From assembly GCA_030146445.1 (NCBI GenBank), contig JASLBT010000302.1:1-6131 (forward strand): a stretch of 6,131 nucleotides of DNA. The letters run 5' to 3'. The translations under genes and the position numbers were made by a program. The DNA is from Segetibacter sp. (lineage in GTDB: Bacteria; Bacteroidota; Bacteroidia; Chitinophagales; Chitinophagaceae). This document shows, in pieces, positions 5,733 through 6,131 of the stretch (position 1 is the first letter of the stretch; each line of letters starts with the position of its first letter). The notes beneath the pieces are model-generated. The model searched no databases. It had not been told where the DNA came from and saw only the letters and a program-made list of their open reading frames with translations.

Positions 5733-6131
5733 ATGAAAATACAAGCACTTATATTATTTACCTGCCTGTGGATGGGAGCTTTTGCCCAAGATGATAAAGG
5801 ATTTAAAATATACCAGTTTCCCGCGGATATGATCCCGGCCATTGATGGGAAAACCCATGACTGGGATAGTTTTCCGGCATCGTATATAGTAGGTACAGAC
5901 AAGCTATGGGATGACTCAAAACGTTATGCCGCACCTGACCCGAAAAACCTTGATGTTAAAGTAAAGGTGGCTTGGGTAAAAGGATTGAACCGTTTGTACT
6001 TTCTCTATGAAGCCTATGATAATTATTGGGATTTTTCACTGCCCGGTTTGCACAATGATATTTTTGAGATCGTGGTAGATGGGGATGCTTCGGGTGGGCC
6101 ACTGATCGACGAACAACATCCGAAACCGGAG
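5733..6131 (+). CDS. Secreted CBM9/DOMON-like protein of a pectin locus, 3' end outside window
   Basis: The frame is open from ATG5733 to the window edge (133 codons, no stop). The first residues, MKIQALILF then CLWMGAFAQDD, form a short signal peptide with probable cleavage after A-F-A, which supports this start. The mature part begins IYQFPADMIPAIDGKTHDWDSFP, a strand-plus-W-D pattern typical of family 9 carbohydrate-binding modules and DOMON-like sandwiches. LDVKVKVAWVKGLNRLYFLYEAYDNYWDF and NDIFEIVVDGDASGGP continue it, with the usual 'measured change in a folded sugar-binding sandwich' pattern of aromatic and acidic residues. As I recall, similar proteins occur beside pectinases in Bacteroidota, usually listed as hypothetical. 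A role in binding pectin fragments is inferred; an enzyme domain could lie in the missing C-terminal part. It is 102 bases after the GH28 stop and carries the shared leader motif, so it may belong to the same operon or be separately boosted. Confidence 0.75.
   Translation, partial: MKIQALILFTCLWMGAFAQDDKGFKIYQFPADMIPAIDGKTHDWDSFPASYIVGTDKLWDDSKRYAAPDPKNLDVKVKVAWVKGLNRLYFLYEAYDNYWDFSLPGLHNDIFEIVVDGDASGGPLIDEQHPKPE

Overview
The window looks like part of a Bacteroidota genome, most plausibly a Sphingobacteriia or Chitinophagia soil type such as Mucilaginibacter, Pedobacter or Chitinophaga. The reasons are the protein families (a secreted GH106-like hydrolase, a GH28 pectinase, and a CBM9-like PUL protein), start codons without clear Shine-Dalgarno sequences, signal peptides ending in A-Q, and a GC-rich repeat whose layout I recall from intergenic DNA of that phylum. 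The genus is an inference. All four real genes are on the + strand.

Layout. 1-1420 is the 3' part of a type B carboxylesterase with a complete Ser-Glu-His triad; its start lies outside the window. 1421-2042 is a 622-base gap with no convincing intact gene. It holds a terminator-like hairpin near its start, overlapping stem-loops, short open stretches that shift frame, and a 14-base perfect palindrome 54 bases before the next gene. 2043-4169 encodes a secreted 708-residue GH106-like glycoside hydrolase (probable alpha-L-rhamnosidase group) without the usual C-terminal extension. 4197-5630 encodes a GH28 (polygalacturonase-family) enzyme with all four catalytic motifs. Its 5' end is interrupted by a structured repeat of about 114 bases (4253-4366), followed by a 16-base perfect palindrome. 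5733-6131 is the 5' part of a secreted protein with a CBM9/DOMON-like domain and runs off the window.

Together, GH28 (cuts galacturonan or rhamnogalacturonan backbone), the GH106-like enzyme (rhamnose release), an esterase (removal of ester groups) and a CBM9-like secreted protein suggest the enzyme section of a polysaccharide utilization locus for pectin, probably rhamnogalacturonan I. No SusC/SusD pair, sensor or regulator is visible here.

The points most worth following are the repeat sitting between the probable promoter/leader and the signal-peptide codons of the GH28 gene, read through in frame, and a leader motif (ATTTATCTTAAA...TACCT) present before both the GH28 gene and the CBM9-like gene, with a weaker version before the GH106-like gene.
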